Part shown: positions 52,048 to 60,893 of the stretch, in pieces
Layout of the letters: each line of letters opens with the position of its first letter
Position numbering within the stretch: position 1 is the stretch's first letter
Source of the DNA: Cognatiyoonia sediminum
GTDB lineage: Bacteria > Pseudomonadota > Alphaproteobacteria > Rhodobacterales > Rhodobacteraceae
DNA length: 64,000 bases
NCBI RefSeq assembly: GCF_900129845.1
Contig: NZ_FQXB01000001.1
Location: 62,001 to 126,000, forward strand
Reading direction: 5' to 3'
Made by a program: the position numbers and the translations under genes
The notes under the pieces: model-generated
What the model was told of the DNA's origin: nothing
Database searches by the model: none
What the model saw: the letters and a program-made list of their open reading frames with translations, nothing else

Positions 52048-52419
52048 TCCGACCTCCAACCGTACTTAATACTTTTTACCGTTGAAAGTATGTTGGCAGA
52101 AACGTTAGTTGTCAATTGATATGCCTCAAGGTGTAGCGAGCATCGGTTTGGCGCCTCATCTGGCCCTTCCTTTAAACGGTCGTTTTCGATGGGCTCCAAC
52201 GATCAAAAAGTTGGTCGACTGAAGTTTCCGTAGCGGACCCTGAGCTTGGTGTGGCTGGGTGCCGGGTAATCCAAGTGGTCTGTAACAAAACCAAGTGTTG
52301 AGCTAATTGAGCGTCAGCTTCGAGCTCGGATCGACGAATACTGCCAAAAGGGCCAACGACCGCTTTGGATAAAGGTAGCTGCAACGAGCCATCCTTACAG
52401 AAAAGCCCGTGTCTCTGGT
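52048..52419. other. Spacer with decayed frames, no supportable gene
   Basis: 372 bp. A minus-strand frame at 52172-52384 reads through a Ser/Thr/Arg-rich sequence with no start signal or family match. The strings CGGTCGTTTTCG and GGCCAACGACCGCTTT resemble intergenic elements common in Roseobacter genomes. No firm feature. Confidence 0.4.
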
Positions 52420-53550
52420 TTACTTGTCAAGAAATGCACGGATCAACGGCAGTGTTTCGTCTGGATTGTCCCAAATCATATCGTGACCAGAGTGGGGTAC
52501 GATGGAAAGCTCTCCGTTCTGAAAATAGCTCAGGTGAGCACGTTGGGCGTCCTCGCCGATCCAGTCGTTGCATGCACTGGCGAGCAAAAGGACAGGTCCC
52601 GAATAGCGTTCGGCACCTTGGGCAATGAGTTCAATTTCGGCAGCACCAGTTTTGCCTGCGGTTTGGCTGGCCGTTGCCCCAAATCGCCACGCCGCCGCAT
52701 CGAATTCTTCACCGGGGCAGTGGTACGGGTTTTCCGGGTGATTAAGGAACCTATGAATGATTTCGCTCATCATGTAGTCCTTAGCCGCGCTGGAGTCTGG
52801 GCCGGACACATGTAGAGACTGAATGGCGGCGATAGCAGCTTGTCGATAAAATCCCAATCCGGACATATATTGGCTTGCTTGTGCCATCCAATCCTGAGCC
52901 TCGTCACCATTGAAAAAGCCCGGTTCCAACAGAATTGCGCGTGCAACTTTTTCGGGAGCTTCGCCCAAATAGGCCGTCGCAAGCATTGCACCCCAGGAAT
53001 GCCCAAGCAGGGTCACTGGGCGATCTGGTGAATATCTATCAATAACAGCATCGAGCTCTGCTATATAGGCTGGGACAGTTAACTTTTGCGCTGGAACTCT
53101 TTCAGACAGTCCCGCACCTCTTTGGTCGTAGAACACTACAAAATTTGTATCCGCCAGTGATTTTGAACCAAGGAGTGATCGGTAGTCTCCGCCCGGACCA
53201 CCATGCAGAACAATGATCACTGGATTGGATGGGTCGCCGTATGTCTCGGCATGCAGACGCACGCCGTTGATCTTAATCTGTGGTAACGAGGCATCGTCTA
53301 CCACTGTGGCAGACACCAAGTATTGCCCGGATATGGCAAAATACAAACCTATTGCTGCTAGGATAAACGCCCCAGTAACGCCAATCGAAATTATCAAACC
53401 AACCTTGAGTGCCTGCGCAATTCGATTTTTTATAGGTTTTTGATTGTAGGAAACTATTACGGAATCCTCTATCGATGCTGTGGGGGTTTCGCTGGCTGTA
53501 AGATCGGCGAGTGCTGCCTTTTGGCTCTGCTGCAAAGGTGAATTCGTCAT
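52420..53550 (-). CDS. Membrane-anchored alpha/beta hydrolase, proline iminopeptidase-like
   Basis: A 376-residue enzyme with an N-terminal cytoplasmic stretch, one transmembrane helix (about residues 50-75) and an alpha/beta hydrolase domain. LHGGPGGDYR (residues 115-124), FYDQRGAGLSER and the nucleophile Ser185 in LLGHSWGAML identify the proline iminopeptidase/epoxide-hydrolase-like group; the C-terminal VPHSGHDMIWD carries the catalytic His. The substrate is unknown. It is divergent from a Crp/Fnr-like regulator 78 bp away, which probably controls it. Confidence 0.88.
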   Translation of the reverse strand: MTNSPLQQSQKAALADLTASETPTASIEDSVIVSYNQKPIKNRIAQALKVGLIISIGVTGAFILAAIGLYFAISGQYLVSATVVDDASLPQIKINGVRLHAETYGDPSNPVIIVLHGGPGGDYRSLLGSKSLADTNFVVFYDQRGAGLSERVPAQKLTVPAYIAELDAVIDRYSPDRPVTLLGHSWGAMLATAYLGEAPEKVARAILLEPGFFNGDEAQDWMAQASQYMSGLGFYRQAAIAAIQSLHVSGPDSSAAKDYMMSEIIHRFLNHPENPYHCPGEEFDAAAWRFGATASQTAGKTGAAEIELIAQGAERYSGPVLLLASACNDWIGEDAQRAHLSYFQNGELSIVPHSGHDMIWDNPDETLPLIRAFLDK

Positions 53551-53628
53551 TTCGTTCTCCTTATCGTTGGAACGGTCGTACTGAGCACGTGCAAGGCTGG
53601 CATTATCGTTTGATAAGGAATTCGGGAT

Positions 53629-54213
53629 TTGGACCTTTTGACTTTTTTGAGCAGTTCTTTGAGCGCTCTAGACAAAGATATCGCGCGTGAGTTCGCTGCA
53701 GCATGGAGCGTCCAACATGTCGTAAAGGGGTGTTGCCTTGCAGCGCAGGGCGAACCAGACCCAATGGAGCACATCATTCTAGATGGACGCGCCGCTAGCC
53801 AAATCAGCGATCTCGACGGTCGAGCCGTTTGTGTTGGCTTTCACGCTGGTCCTTGTGTGGTAACACCAAATATTGTGAGAACAAGAAACGGGACCTCGCT
53901 TGTGTCAATAGACGCCGTTACGGACGTGTTGGTTGCGCAGATGGACAACCGCGCTTTGATTGAGCTCATGCTGGTTTCGGAGCCAATACGCGAATGGGCA
54001 AACGGCATTATGCAACAAGAACAGGTCCGTAAGGCTGATCGAGAATGGTGTCTTGCAGCTCTTGGTGGCGCAGACCGCCTAGCTTGGTTTCGCAGAGCTT
54101 TCCCGCGTCACGAAGACTTCTTCGGACATTATTTAATAGCTTCCTATCTCGGTATGACCCCGGTCACACTCAGCCGACTTCGCGGTGCTGAGCGAAACAC
54201 GACGCTTGATTGA
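53629..54213 (+). CDS. Crp/Fnr-family regulator
   Basis: A 194-residue regulator with an N-terminal cyclic-nucleotide-binding-like domain (residues ~10-115, MEHIILDGRAASQISDLDGR at its end) and a C-terminal helix-turn-helix (about 165-190, HYLIASYLGMTPVTLSRLRG). It lacks the cAMP-binding Arg/Ser pattern of Crp and the Fnr cysteine cluster, so the effector is unknown. The start is TTG 53629. It is divergent from an alpha/beta hydrolase. Confidence 0.8.
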   Translation: MDLLTFLSSSLSALDKDIAREFAAAWSVQHVVKGCCLAAQGEPDPMEHIILDGRAASQISDLDGRAVCVGFHAGPCVVTPNIVRTRNGTSLVSIDAVTDVLVAQMDNRALIELMLVSEPIREWANGIMQQEQVRKADREWCLAALGGADRLAWFRRAFPRHEDFFGHYLIASYLGMTPVTLSRLRGAERNTTLD

Positions 54214-54915
54214 GGGTTAGATCTGGGAACCGATTGCTAGTAAGGCAGATCTTGGTAGCTACCGTAGCGAAATGGCGCTTTTTCCAAGGAAGCTGACCGT
54301 CTCTGCCTTTCTCAACGACGAATGCCAAAAAGGGTCTTTATCGCTGGCGTCACACTTGCCGTGAAACTGATCGGGTAGTTTTACAAGCGGAAACTATAAA
54401 AATGGTAGATTACTGGAACGCAATTTAGAACGTAGCATCTGCACGCATTTCGGCGATGGCGGGGTCTTCTAAAACCTCCAAAGATAAGAGGAAAAGTTCG
54501 CGCGCGTGCGTGTGATGTTCGGTATCACGAAGCCTAGTCCAGTATGAAATCCAACACACACCCCGCGCCCGTTGGTGTTGGTGACCTAATTCACTATCTT
54601 TCCGCTAAGCACCATGACCTCTCGAGTTACATGTTCACCCTGACACGCGAGAATTTCGCCCTTCTTTGTCAAACGGGGCGTTCACTTAGATGCAAATTCG
54701 GCCAGCATTTCTTAGGAAAGACCGGGCTGAGGGCGTCAATCAGGCTGTAAAGATCCAAACCTCTTTCCCATTATCAATTATTAATGCCGCTGCCTCGCGA
54801 AGCTGCAACACTGGTGGCAATCAAAGGAGATTGTCACATGAGATTGACGCTCAAGCCACGGTCAATGCAATCGACGGAAAATTCTGGCGGTCGCGACAAA
54901 CGGGAAGGATGTAAA
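54214..54915. other. Long spacer, mostly non-coding
   Basis: 702 bp between the Crp/Fnr-like gene and the beta-lactamase-fold hydrolase. It holds a minus-strand fragment of a broken gene (separate entry). Plus-strand frames at 54544-54914 lack ribosome sites and family resemblance; I do not support a gene there. Confidence 0.55.
54425..54604 (-). pseudogene. Fragment of a decayed minus-strand gene
   Basis: An open minus-strand frame of 60 codons, ending in TAA and without a start, reads ISYWTRLRDTEHHTHARELF then LLSLEVLEDPAIAEMRADAT and a final F. The composition (regular helical Leu/Glu pattern, no low complexity) suggests real coding heritage, but the frame opens at a stop just upstream. 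The family is not recognised. It is probably the tail of a deleted gene. Confidence 0.4.
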
Positions 54916-56088
54916 ATGGTACTCGCAATGGCCCTTCGCATCTTCCTGGCGCTTTTCATTATCTTGGTGCTTTTGGGCATCGGGCTCTATGCCGCGGCCA
55001 TTAAGGCCCCGCGCGCACCTCAAGGCGTGGTCGAACAGAGTGAAGTCGTAGAGTACTTGGACCTTTTGGTGGCGTCTAAAACGGCAACGGCCGTCTCCGT
55101 CGCGGTCATGCGAAACGGCGAACTCATTTGGGAACACGCCGCGGGACAAGCTAATCCGTTCGAGGCTCGTGATGCGACACCAGACACGGTCTACCATATC
55201 TGGTCAGTGACAAAGGTGGCGACTGCGTTGGCGGTTCTGGACCTTGCCGAGGATGGGCTTCTCGATCTCGACTCACCGGTGACCTCGGTACTCCCTTGGT
55301 TTGACGTTGAAGCGAAGGAAGGCCGGGCGATGACAGTTCGCGATCTTCTGGGGCACACATCCGGTCTGCGCGACACGGTTCCGGCTGTGTTCGGATGGCT
55401 ACGCTACGACGAGGATCTGCCCAATCAGACCGATTACCTGAAAGCAAAGATGCCGGAGTATCGCTCTCTGCGGTTTGCGCCGGGAGAAGACCGGCGCTAC
55501 AGCAACCTCGGCTATATGGTGCTAGGCGCGATCGTCGAAGGTGTTACCGGCGAGGAATACTCGGACGTCATTCGTGAGCGTGTTTTGGAACCCGCAGGGA
55601 TGACCTCCACAGATTTTACTTTTACGTCCGACCTCGCTCCTCGGGAAGCGCTCGGGAGTCATCCCATCATCCATGTCTTTAGCCCGCTTCTGCCGTTTCT
55701 TATTGACATGGGCGACTTCACTCATATGCATGACGGCCCGCTGCTTTGGCAGAACCGGCTCTATGTCGAGGCAACCCCGCCGACGGGTCTGATCGCATCA
55801 GCGCGCGATGCCGCCCGTCTGGCACAAGCCGCCCTGTCGCCCGGCGTTGTACTTGAAGAGGAAACGCTCAGCCTAATGCGCCCGAGTTCACCTGACCAAA
55901 CCCCACTCGGTTGGTTCGAACGCGGCAGCGAAACGCGTCATTGGCTCCAGCACCGTGGAGGTGGACCAGGTTACGCGGCAGCTGTCAGGGTCTATCCGGA
56001 CGAAGGCCTTGTGATTGCTGTGCTGGCGAGCGGAACGGCCGCCCCTGCATCAACGATCACAGATCTGGTTGCCGGGCTAAAGAACTGA
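54916..56088 (+). CDS. Class C beta-lactamase-fold serine hydrolase
   Basis: A 390-residue exported or membrane-anchored penicillin-binding-protein-like hydrolase. The N-terminal hydrophobic segment (about residues 6-28) is a signal anchor. The catalytic motifs are S97-V-T-K100 (SxxK) and Y195-S-N197 (YxN), with a C-terminal HRGGGPGYAA segment in the KTG-like position. The family contains esterases, D-aminopeptidases and beta-lactamases; activity on beta-lactams is not implied. ATG 54916 has GGAAGGA 5-6 bp upstream; an in-frame ATG at 54784 would add 44 unrelated residues. Confidence 0.88.
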   Translation: MVLAMALRIFLALFIILVLLGIGLYAAAIKAPRAPQGVVEQSEVVEYLDLLVASKTATAVSVAVMRNGELIWEHAAGQANPFEARDATPDTVYHIWSVTKVATALAVLDLAEDGLLDLDSPVTSVLPWFDVEAKEGRAMTVRDLLGHTSGLRDTVPAVFGWLRYDEDLPNQTDYLKAKMPEYRSLRFAPGEDRRYSNLGYMVLGAIVEGVTGEEYSDVIRERVLEPAGMTSTDFTFTSDLAPREALGSHPIIHVFSPLLPFLIDMGDFTHMHDGPLLWQNRLYVEATPPTGLIASARDAARLAQAALSPGVVLEEETLSLMRPSSPDQTPLGWFERGSETRHWLQHRGGGPGYAAAVRVYPDEGLVIAVLASGTAAPASTITDLVAGLKN

Positions 56089-56478
56089 ACCTGCCCCAAT
56101 CTGATGAAAGCCCACCTTGTCTAGTGATTAGACAGATATGTGGCCGGTATTTGCCGGCGGCCTCTCGCCCAACTCGCTCGCAGTCATTAAGCCGACGGGC
56201 TTTTGTTTTGGTGTCCCGCCGGAACTCTCTATCGCTGAGGCGTTCACTCAGGTAGTTGTGTTCGATGTGAAGCGCATACCATTTATTGATGTTGAGAAAC
56301 TCATGGAGATGCTGTGGGACTTTGCGTAAAAAAAAGCGTTCGCGATCGAAAAGAAGGTGCCAGGGTTTGATCTGTCTGGCCATCTTGGTGCCGAAAATAG
56401 CTTAAAAAGTACTGGAAATCGAACAAACTCGGCATGTTTCCGTGCTACATGTTCAATTTTTTAAATCACTAGGTGGAG
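56089..56478. other. Spacer before tRNA-Tyr, no clear gene
   Basis: 390 bp. A plus-strand frame at 56138-56329 ends with a protein-like stretch (VVFDVKRIPFIDVEKLMEML then WDFA) that could be the tail of a STAS- or transposase-like protein, but no start signal supports it. An eight-A run follows at about 56328. Confidence 0.4.
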
Positions 56479-56562
56479 TGGTGGGCGACCCTGGAATCGA
56501 ACCAGGCGTGCGTCTCCGCGAGGGAGTTACAGTCCCCTGCCACACCTTGCGGCCTGTCGCCC
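56479..56562 (-). tRNA. tRNA-Tyr (anticodon GUA)
   Basis: An 84-nt class II tRNA on the minus strand. The acceptor stem is GGGCGAC / GTCGCCC, then A and an encoded CCA; the anticodon loop is CTGTAAC with GTA; the T arm is CCTGG-TTCGATT-CCAGG. The long variable arm (14 nt) is normal for bacterial tRNA-Tyr. It lies divergent from rlmB, 91 bp apart. Confidence 0.95.
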
Positions 56563-56653
56563 ACTGACGGGCTGATTACTTGTGTGACTTCAGGGCGTCA
56601 ACCTCAAATGTGAGGCTTCACAGATTGATCAGGCTCCGGTATCCGCTAAGGCC

Positions 56654-57448
56654 TTGGACATGGGGTTCGTTATGAAAAAACCAAAGTGGGTTGTTGCAAA
56701 GGAACAGGCGAAACGTGCTGCTGCGGCAGAGACGGTTTGGCTCTTTGGAATTCACGCAGTGCGTGATGCTTTGATGAACCCGAAACGTGAAAAGCTCCGC
56801 CTCGTTGTTACTAAAAATGCGGCTGACCGTCTCGCGGATGCGATTGAGGCGTCTGGCGTCACGCCAGAAATGTCTGACCCGCGTAAGTTTGCCGCCCCTA
56901 TTGATCCGCAATCTGTGCATCAGGGCGCAGCCTTAGAGGTCAAACCATTGGATTGGGGGCGATTGGATGAGATCGCGACGGGCGATGGCCCAATGCCGCC
57001 CAGAATCGTGATGCTGGACCGCGTGACCGATCCACACAATGTAGGTGCGATTCTACGATCAGCGGAGGTTTTCGGTGCGCGGGCAGTGGTGTCGATGTCC
57101 CGTCATGCGACTCCCGAGACCGGCGCCTTGGCAAAAACAGCAAGCGGTGCATTGGAGCGTCAGCCGTATATTCGAGTGCGCAACTTGGCCGACGCTATGA
57201 CCGAGTTGAAGTCTGTGGGGTATTTGGTGCTGGGCTTGGATGGAACGGCAGACCAAACGATTGAAGAGGCTGTCGACGGGAAACGTGATCGCGCGATTGC
57301 TTTGGTCATGGGTGCAGAAGGGCCGGGATTGCGAGAAAAAACCCTGGCGACCTGTGATCACTTGGTCCGAATTGATTTTTCTGGTGGATTTGGTTCCCTT
57401 AACGTCTCAAATGCGGCGGCAGTTGCCCTATATGCCTCTAAAGGATGA
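56654..57448 (+). CDS. rlmB: 23S rRNA 2'-O-ribose methyltransferase, RlmB/TrmH family
   Basis: A 264-residue SpoU-family methyltransferase. An N-terminal substrate-binding part (VWLFGIHAVRDALMNPKREK) precedes the knotted SAM domain with the three SpoU motifs DRVTDPHNVGAILRSAEVFG, ALVMGAEGPGLREKTLATCD and GSLNVSNAAAVALYA. The likely target is G2251 of 23S rRNA, as for RlmB, though the paralogue TrmH cannot be excluded. Confidence 0.9.
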   Translation: MDMGFVMKKPKWVVAKEQAKRAAAAETVWLFGIHAVRDALMNPKREKLRLVVTKNAADRLADAIEASGVTPEMSDPRKFAAPIDPQSVHQGAALEVKPLDWGRLDEIATGDGPMPPRIVMLDRVTDPHNVGAILRSAEVFGARAVVSMSRHATPETGALAKTASGALERQPYIRVRNLADAMTELKSVGYLVLGLDGTADQTIEEAVDGKRDRAIALVMGAEGPGLREKTLATCDHLVRIDFSGGFGSLNVSNAAAVALYASKG

Positions 57449-57463
57449 GGCAAAGAGGGTCTG

Positions 57464-57775
57464 ATGCAGGGCACTAAAATCGCGACATGTTGTTATTGCG
57501 GCACCAAAGCTGCGCTGGTTTTGCGAGGTAAAACGCACCATGAATTGAGCTGTTCCAGCTGTGGTGCGCCTTTGCAAGCGATGAAGATGTTGCCATCGGG
57601 GCTTGACCGTGTGACCGCGCCTGCGGCGACGCCCACCCGCCCAAAGCCCAAAAAACGCTCCAAATCGAAGCCGTCGCACTGGGGTGAAAAGAAGCGCAAA
57701 TCCAAGAAAAGGAAGGGATTTGGGCAGAAGCTCTGGTCTGAATTTTGGGACGAGATCGAGGATATTTTTGATTGA
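57464..57775 (+). CDS. Zinc-ribbon protein with basic tail
   Basis: A 103-residue protein. CCYCGTKAALVLRGKTHHEL and SCSSCGAPL give two CxxC pairs for one zinc ribbon (residues ~9-37). The middle is Pro/Lys/Ser-rich and very basic (about 40-85) and the end is acidic/aromatic (EFWDEIEDIFD), typical of a nucleic-acid- or ribosome-associated protein. It lies 15 bp downstream of rlmB and is probably cotranscribed. The function is unknown. Confidence 0.75.
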   Translation: MQGTKIATCCYCGTKAALVLRGKTHHELSCSSCGAPLQAMKMLPSGLDRVTAPAATPTRPKPKKRSKSKPSHWGEKKRKSKKRKGFGQKLWSEFWDEIEDIFD

Positions 57776-57909
57776 CCCATTGAGGTGGGGTGTTCCTTGG
57801 GTGTTTCGATAATCACCAAGGCGGCCAACGCGAGTTATCCGGAAGCTTCGGGCTTGCCGTCAAAAGAACATACCACCACGGAAACTACCATTCCCCCTTT
57901 GAAAGGAAC

Positions 57910-58398
57910 ATGTTAGCGGGCCGCATGACTTATTCAGACGCGTATCTTCGCGATATCCTTTGCCGTACAAAAGTGATTGCCCAAGTTGGGGCGTCAGCTA
58001 ATCCAGTGCGGCCGAGTTTCTATGTCGCGCGCTATCTGCGCCTAAAGGGGTTTCGAGTGATTCCTGTGAATCCTGGATTGGCCGGGCAGGAGCTGGGTGG
58101 GGAGTTGGTTTATCCCGATTTTGCCTCGATCCCGGATGCTGTGGATATGGTGGATATCTTTCGTAGATCAGAGGTTGTGCCAAGCATCGTAAAAGAAGCA
58201 TTGGCGCGTTGGGATGAATTACAGACCGTTTGGATGCAGATTGGGATTGAGAATGCGGACGCGACTGCACTGGCCGAAGCACGGGGTGTGGAGGTTATTC
58301 AGAACCGGTGCCCCAAGATTGAGTATCAACGGCTCTTTGGTGAGTTGCGTATGGGTGGGTTCAATACTGGCGTGATTTCGTCTCGCCTGACGTTGTAG
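57910..58398 (+). CDS. CoA-binding domain protein
   Basis: A ~162-residue Rossmann-fold protein of the CoA_binding_2 type (YccU-like). TKVIAQVGASANPVRPSFYV gives the nucleotide loop, GFRVIPVNPGLAGQELGGEL is the second block, and AVDMVDIFRRSEVVP plus NRCPKIEYQRL are the C-terminal elements. The likely role is binding CoA or an acyl-CoA; the ligand is unproven. ATG 57910 has AAAGGA only 2 bp upstream, so the true start may be ATG 57925 (MTYSDAY). Confidence 0.85.
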   Translation: MLAGRMTYSDAYLRDILCRTKVIAQVGASANPVRPSFYVARYLRLKGFRVIPVNPGLAGQELGGELVYPDFASIPDAVDMVDIFRRSEVVPSIVKEALARWDELQTVWMQIGIENADATALAEARGVEVIQNRCPKIEYQRLFGELRMGGFNTGVISSRLTL

Positions 58399-58445
58399 GG
58401 CGGGGGCCAGCCCCCGCACCCCTGAGGTATTTTGGGCAAGAGGAA
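58396..58445. repeat. Recurrent gene-end element, copy C
   Basis: Between the CoA-binding gene and hisE: GGCGGGGGCCAGCCCCCGC (a GC hairpin), then ACCCCTGAGGTATTTTGGGC and AAGAGGAAG. In reverse orientation it matches copies A and B (CTCTTGCCCAAAATACCTCA then GGGG). It probably terminates both convergent genes. Confidence 0.55.
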
Positions 58446-58449
58446 GAGC

Positions 58450-58755
58450 TTAGCGGTTGGCTTTTTCTTCGATACCGGAGGTGCCTTGGCGGCGGGCGAG
58501 TTCTGCAAGAACGTCATTAAGGTGGACGCCGCTGGCTGCGAGCATGACCAGCAAGTGGTAGAGGACATCGGCGGCCTCCGACGTCAGGCGGGTTTTGTCG
58601 CCTTTGGTGGCTTCGATGATGGCCTCGATAGCTTCCTCACCGAACTTCTCGGCGCATTTTTCTGGACCTTGGGTCAGGAGTTTTGCCGTCCAACTGCTGT
58701 TTGGATTCGCTGATTTGCGGGCCTCGATGGTAGCGTAGAGATCGGAGAGGGTCAT
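58450..58755 (-). CDS. hisE: Phosphoribosyl-ATP pyrophosphatase
   Basis: A 101-residue HisE that hydrolyses phosphoribosyl-ATP to phosphoribosyl-AMP in histidine synthesis. The metal-binding [18 protein letters not shown] and [15 protein letters not shown] motifs (MazG-like fold) are present. It overlaps the hisF stop by ATGA, so it is translated with hisF. Confidence 0.96.
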   Translation of the reverse strand: MTLSDLYATIEARKSANPNSSWTAKLLTQGPEKCAEKFGEEAIEAIIEATKGDKTRLTSEAADVLYHLLVMLAASGVHLNDVLAELARRQGTSGIEEKANR

Positions 58756-59513
58756 GTCTGCCTCACTGGGATGCCGGCCTTGGCCATATGTTCTTTGGCC
58801 TCAGCAATTGTGTAAGTGCCAAAGTGGAAGATGGAGGCAGCAAGCACGGCGGAGGCTCCTCCTTCGGTCACGCCTTCGACAAGGTGGTCGAGTGTGCCAA
58901 CGCCGCCCGAAGCGATGACGGGGACGTTCACCGCATCGCTCACGGCGCGGGTGAGGGGCAGGTTGAAGCCGGATTTGGTGCCATCACGATCCATTGAGGT
59001 GAGCAGGATTTCTCCTGCGCCCTTGGCGACCACGGTTTTGGCGAATTCGACGGCGTCGATACCGGTTGGCTTGCGGCCGCCGTGGGTGAAAATTTCCCAT
59101 TTTCCAGGCACCACTGTTTTGGCATCGATGGCGACTACGATGCATTGCGATCCAAAGCGCATCGCGGCTTCCGCGACGACGTTGGGGTTGGCCACGGCCG
59201 CGGAGTTGAAGCTGACCTTGTCCGCGCCTGCAAGCAGAAGATCTCGCACGTCATGGTGGGTGCGTACCCCACCGCCGATCGTCAGCGGCATAAAGCATTG
59301 TTCCGCAGTGCGGGTTGCCAAATCGAACATCGTACCGCGGTTTTCATGGGTGGCTTTGATGTCCAGAAAACAAAGCTCGTCTGCGCCGGCGGCGTTATAG
59401 GCGATGGCTTGTTCCACCGGATCGCCCGCATCGATCAGGTCGACGAAATTGACGCCTTTGACGGTGCGGCCTTCGGCGACGTCAAGGCAGGGGATGATGC
59501 GGGTTTTGAGCAT
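58752..59513 (-). CDS. hisF: Imidazole glycerol phosphate synthase, cyclase subunit
   Basis: A 253-residue TIM-barrel cyclase that works with HisH to make imidazole-glycerol phosphate and AICAR. Visible motifs are [19 protein letters not shown] (catalytic Asp) and [16 protein letters not shown] (second catalytic Asp), with [10 protein letters not shown] for phosphate binding. It lies between hisA and hisE; the 78-bp gap to hisA contains copy D of the gene-end element. Confidence 0.97.
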   Translation of the reverse strand: MLKTRIIPCLDVAEGRTVKGVNFVDLIDAGDPVEQAIAYNAAGADELCFLDIKATHENRGTMFDLATRTAEQCFMPLTIGGGVRTHHDVRDLLLAGADKVSFNSAAVANPNVVAEAAMRFGSQCIVVAIDAKTVVPGKWEIFTHGGRKPTGIDAVEFAKTVVAKGAGEILLTSMDRDGTKSGFNLPLTRAVSDAVNVPVIASGGVGTLDHLVEGVTEGGASAVLAASIFHFGTYTIAEAKEHMAKAGIPVRQT

Positions 59514-59544
59514 AGCGCGTCTTTAGCAGCGTTGGGGCCATGTG

Positions 59545-59591
59545 GAAAGCGGGCCTGCGGGGAGAATTTTTTGGGCCAAGATGGGAGGGCA
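59545..59591. repeat. Recurrent gene-end element, copy D (weak)
   Basis: In the hisA-hisF gap: GGGCCTGCGGGGAGAATTTT then TTTGGGCCAAGATGGGAGGG. The CCCAAAAAATTCTCCCC core on the minus strand resembles the other copies (CCCAAAATACC...GGGG), but it is less well conserved and there is no clean hairpin. Confidence 0.35.
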
Positions 59592-60311
59592 TTAGGCGTT
59601 TAGGGTGGCGAGCGCTTCTTTCAGGTCGATGGCCCCGTCATACAGCGCACGGCCGGAGATAGCGCCAGAAATGACACCGGTTTTCATGAGTGCTGTGAGG
59701 TCGGCCATTGATGAGACACCTCCAGAGGCAAGCACGGGGATGTCGACCGCTCGGGCGAGGGCTTCGGTCGCGGCGATGTTGGGGCCTTTCATCGCGCCAT
59801 CGCGGAGGATGTCGGTGTAGATGATCGCGGCGATGCCAGCGTCTTCGAAGGATCTGGCGAGGTCGGTAACTTGGATGTCAGTTTCCTCGGCCCAGCCTCT
59901 TGTCGCGACAAAGCCGTTGCGGGCGTCTAGGCCCACGGCCACCTTGCCAGGGAATTCTTTCGCGGCTTCGCGTACCAGATCGGGGTTTTCGACTGCGACG
60001 GTGCCAAGGATGACGCGGGCGAGGCCTTTGTCGATCCAGCGTTCGATCGTCGCGAGGTCGCGGATGCCGCCGCCGAGTTGCGCGGGCACTGGGCAGGCTT
60101 TCAATATCGCTTCTACCGGCGCGGCATTAACGGGTTCCCCTGCGAATGCACCGTTTAAGTCGACCAAATGCAGCCATTGGCACCCCGCGGCAACAAACTC
60201 TTTCGCTTGGGCTGCGGGGTCGTCGTTGAACACGGTGGTCTGATCCATATCACCGTGCACAAGGCGCACAGCTTGTCCGTCTTTGAGGTCAATCGCGGGG
60301 TAGAGGATCAT
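59592..60311 (-). CDS. hisA: ProFAR isomerase
   Basis: A 239-residue TIM-barrel isomerase converting ProFAR to PRFAR. The start is [20 protein letters not shown] at 60311 (in-frame codons upstream to 60404 are not conserved). [18 protein letters not shown] and [13 protein letters not shown] are phosphate loops; [15 protein letters not shown] carries the second Asp. It precedes hisF on the same strand. Confidence 0.97.
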   Translation of the reverse strand: MILYPAIDLKDGQAVRLVHGDMDQTTVFNDDPAAQAKEFVAAGCQWLHLVDLNGAFAGEPVNAAPVEAILKACPVPAQLGGGIRDLATIERWIDKGLARVILGTVAVENPDLVREAAKEFPGKVAVGLDARNGFVATRGWAEETDIQVTDLARSFEDAGIAAIIYTDILRDGAMKGPNIAATEALARAVDIPVLASGGVSSMADLTALMKTGVISGAISGRALYDGAIDLKEALATLNA

Positions 60312-60445
60312 TGGGCGACCTTTCTTGAGCAGTTTGGCGCCCCTATCGCAAGGGTGGCGGGGAATTGCAACGGACCCAACGTCATACTTGATTGAAACCG
60401 TCACCTGTTGGAAGGATTTCGCATCACCCGAGGGAGGACGGTATT

Positions 60446-60838
60446 ATGAGAAAGATTGTTTTGGCACTTGTGGCCCTGTTTGGTTTTGCAACGGCGGCGG
60501 CGGCTCAGGATGCTGCAGTTGGTGTTTGGCAAACAGAACCAGATGACGGCGCTTTTGCGCATATCGCGATTTCGCCATGTGGCGGGGCATTTTGCGGCGT
60601 AATCCAGCGCGTGTTTGACACCAGCGGCACACAGATTGAGAGCGACAACATCGGCCTGCAAATTGTCATCGACATGGTTCCGAATGGCGACGGGTCCTAT
60701 AACGGTCAGGTGTTCCGCCCATCTAACGGAAAGACCTACACCGGCAAGATGAACGTCAGCGGTGACCGGCTTGAGCTGAAGGGCTGTATTGCAGGTGGGC
60801 TTCTTTGTGCGAGCCAGAACTGGGTTCGTGCTGGCTGA
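60446..60838 (+). CDS. DUF2147 periplasmic protein
   Basis: A 130-residue exported protein with a signal peptide (about residues 1-19, ending ATAAAAQ). GVWQTEPDDGAFAHIAISPC is the start of the DUF2147 domain, with conserved cysteines in CGGAFCG and CIAGGLLC, probably disulfides. The start is ATG 60446 with GGAGGA upstream; an in-frame ATG at 60392 is discounted. It lies on the opposite strand within the histidine cluster. The function is unknown. Confidence 0.88.
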   Translation: MRKIVLALVALFGFATAAAAQDAAVGVWQTEPDDGAFAHIAISPCGGAFCGVIQRVFDTSGTQIESDNIGLQIVIDMVPNGDGSYNGQVFRPSNGKTYTGKMNVSGDRLELKGCIAGGLLCASQNWVRAG

Positions 60839-60861
60839 TTGCCAAGCAGAATAGTGAAATT

Positions 60862-60893
60862 AAAGGGCTCGCCGGAATGCGGGCCCTTTATTT
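60862..60893. terminator. Bidirectional terminator
   Basis: An 11-bp stem AAAGGGCTCGC / GCGGGCCCTTT (one G-U) with a 6-base loop between the convergent DUF2147 and lytic transglycosylase genes; TTTATT follows on the plus strand and A/T-rich sequence on the minus. Confidence 0.85.

Noticed and set aside
56057-56383. 108-aa minus-strand ORF before tRNA-Tyr
   Set aside because: No ribosome site or family; it overlaps the end of the serine hydrolase gene.
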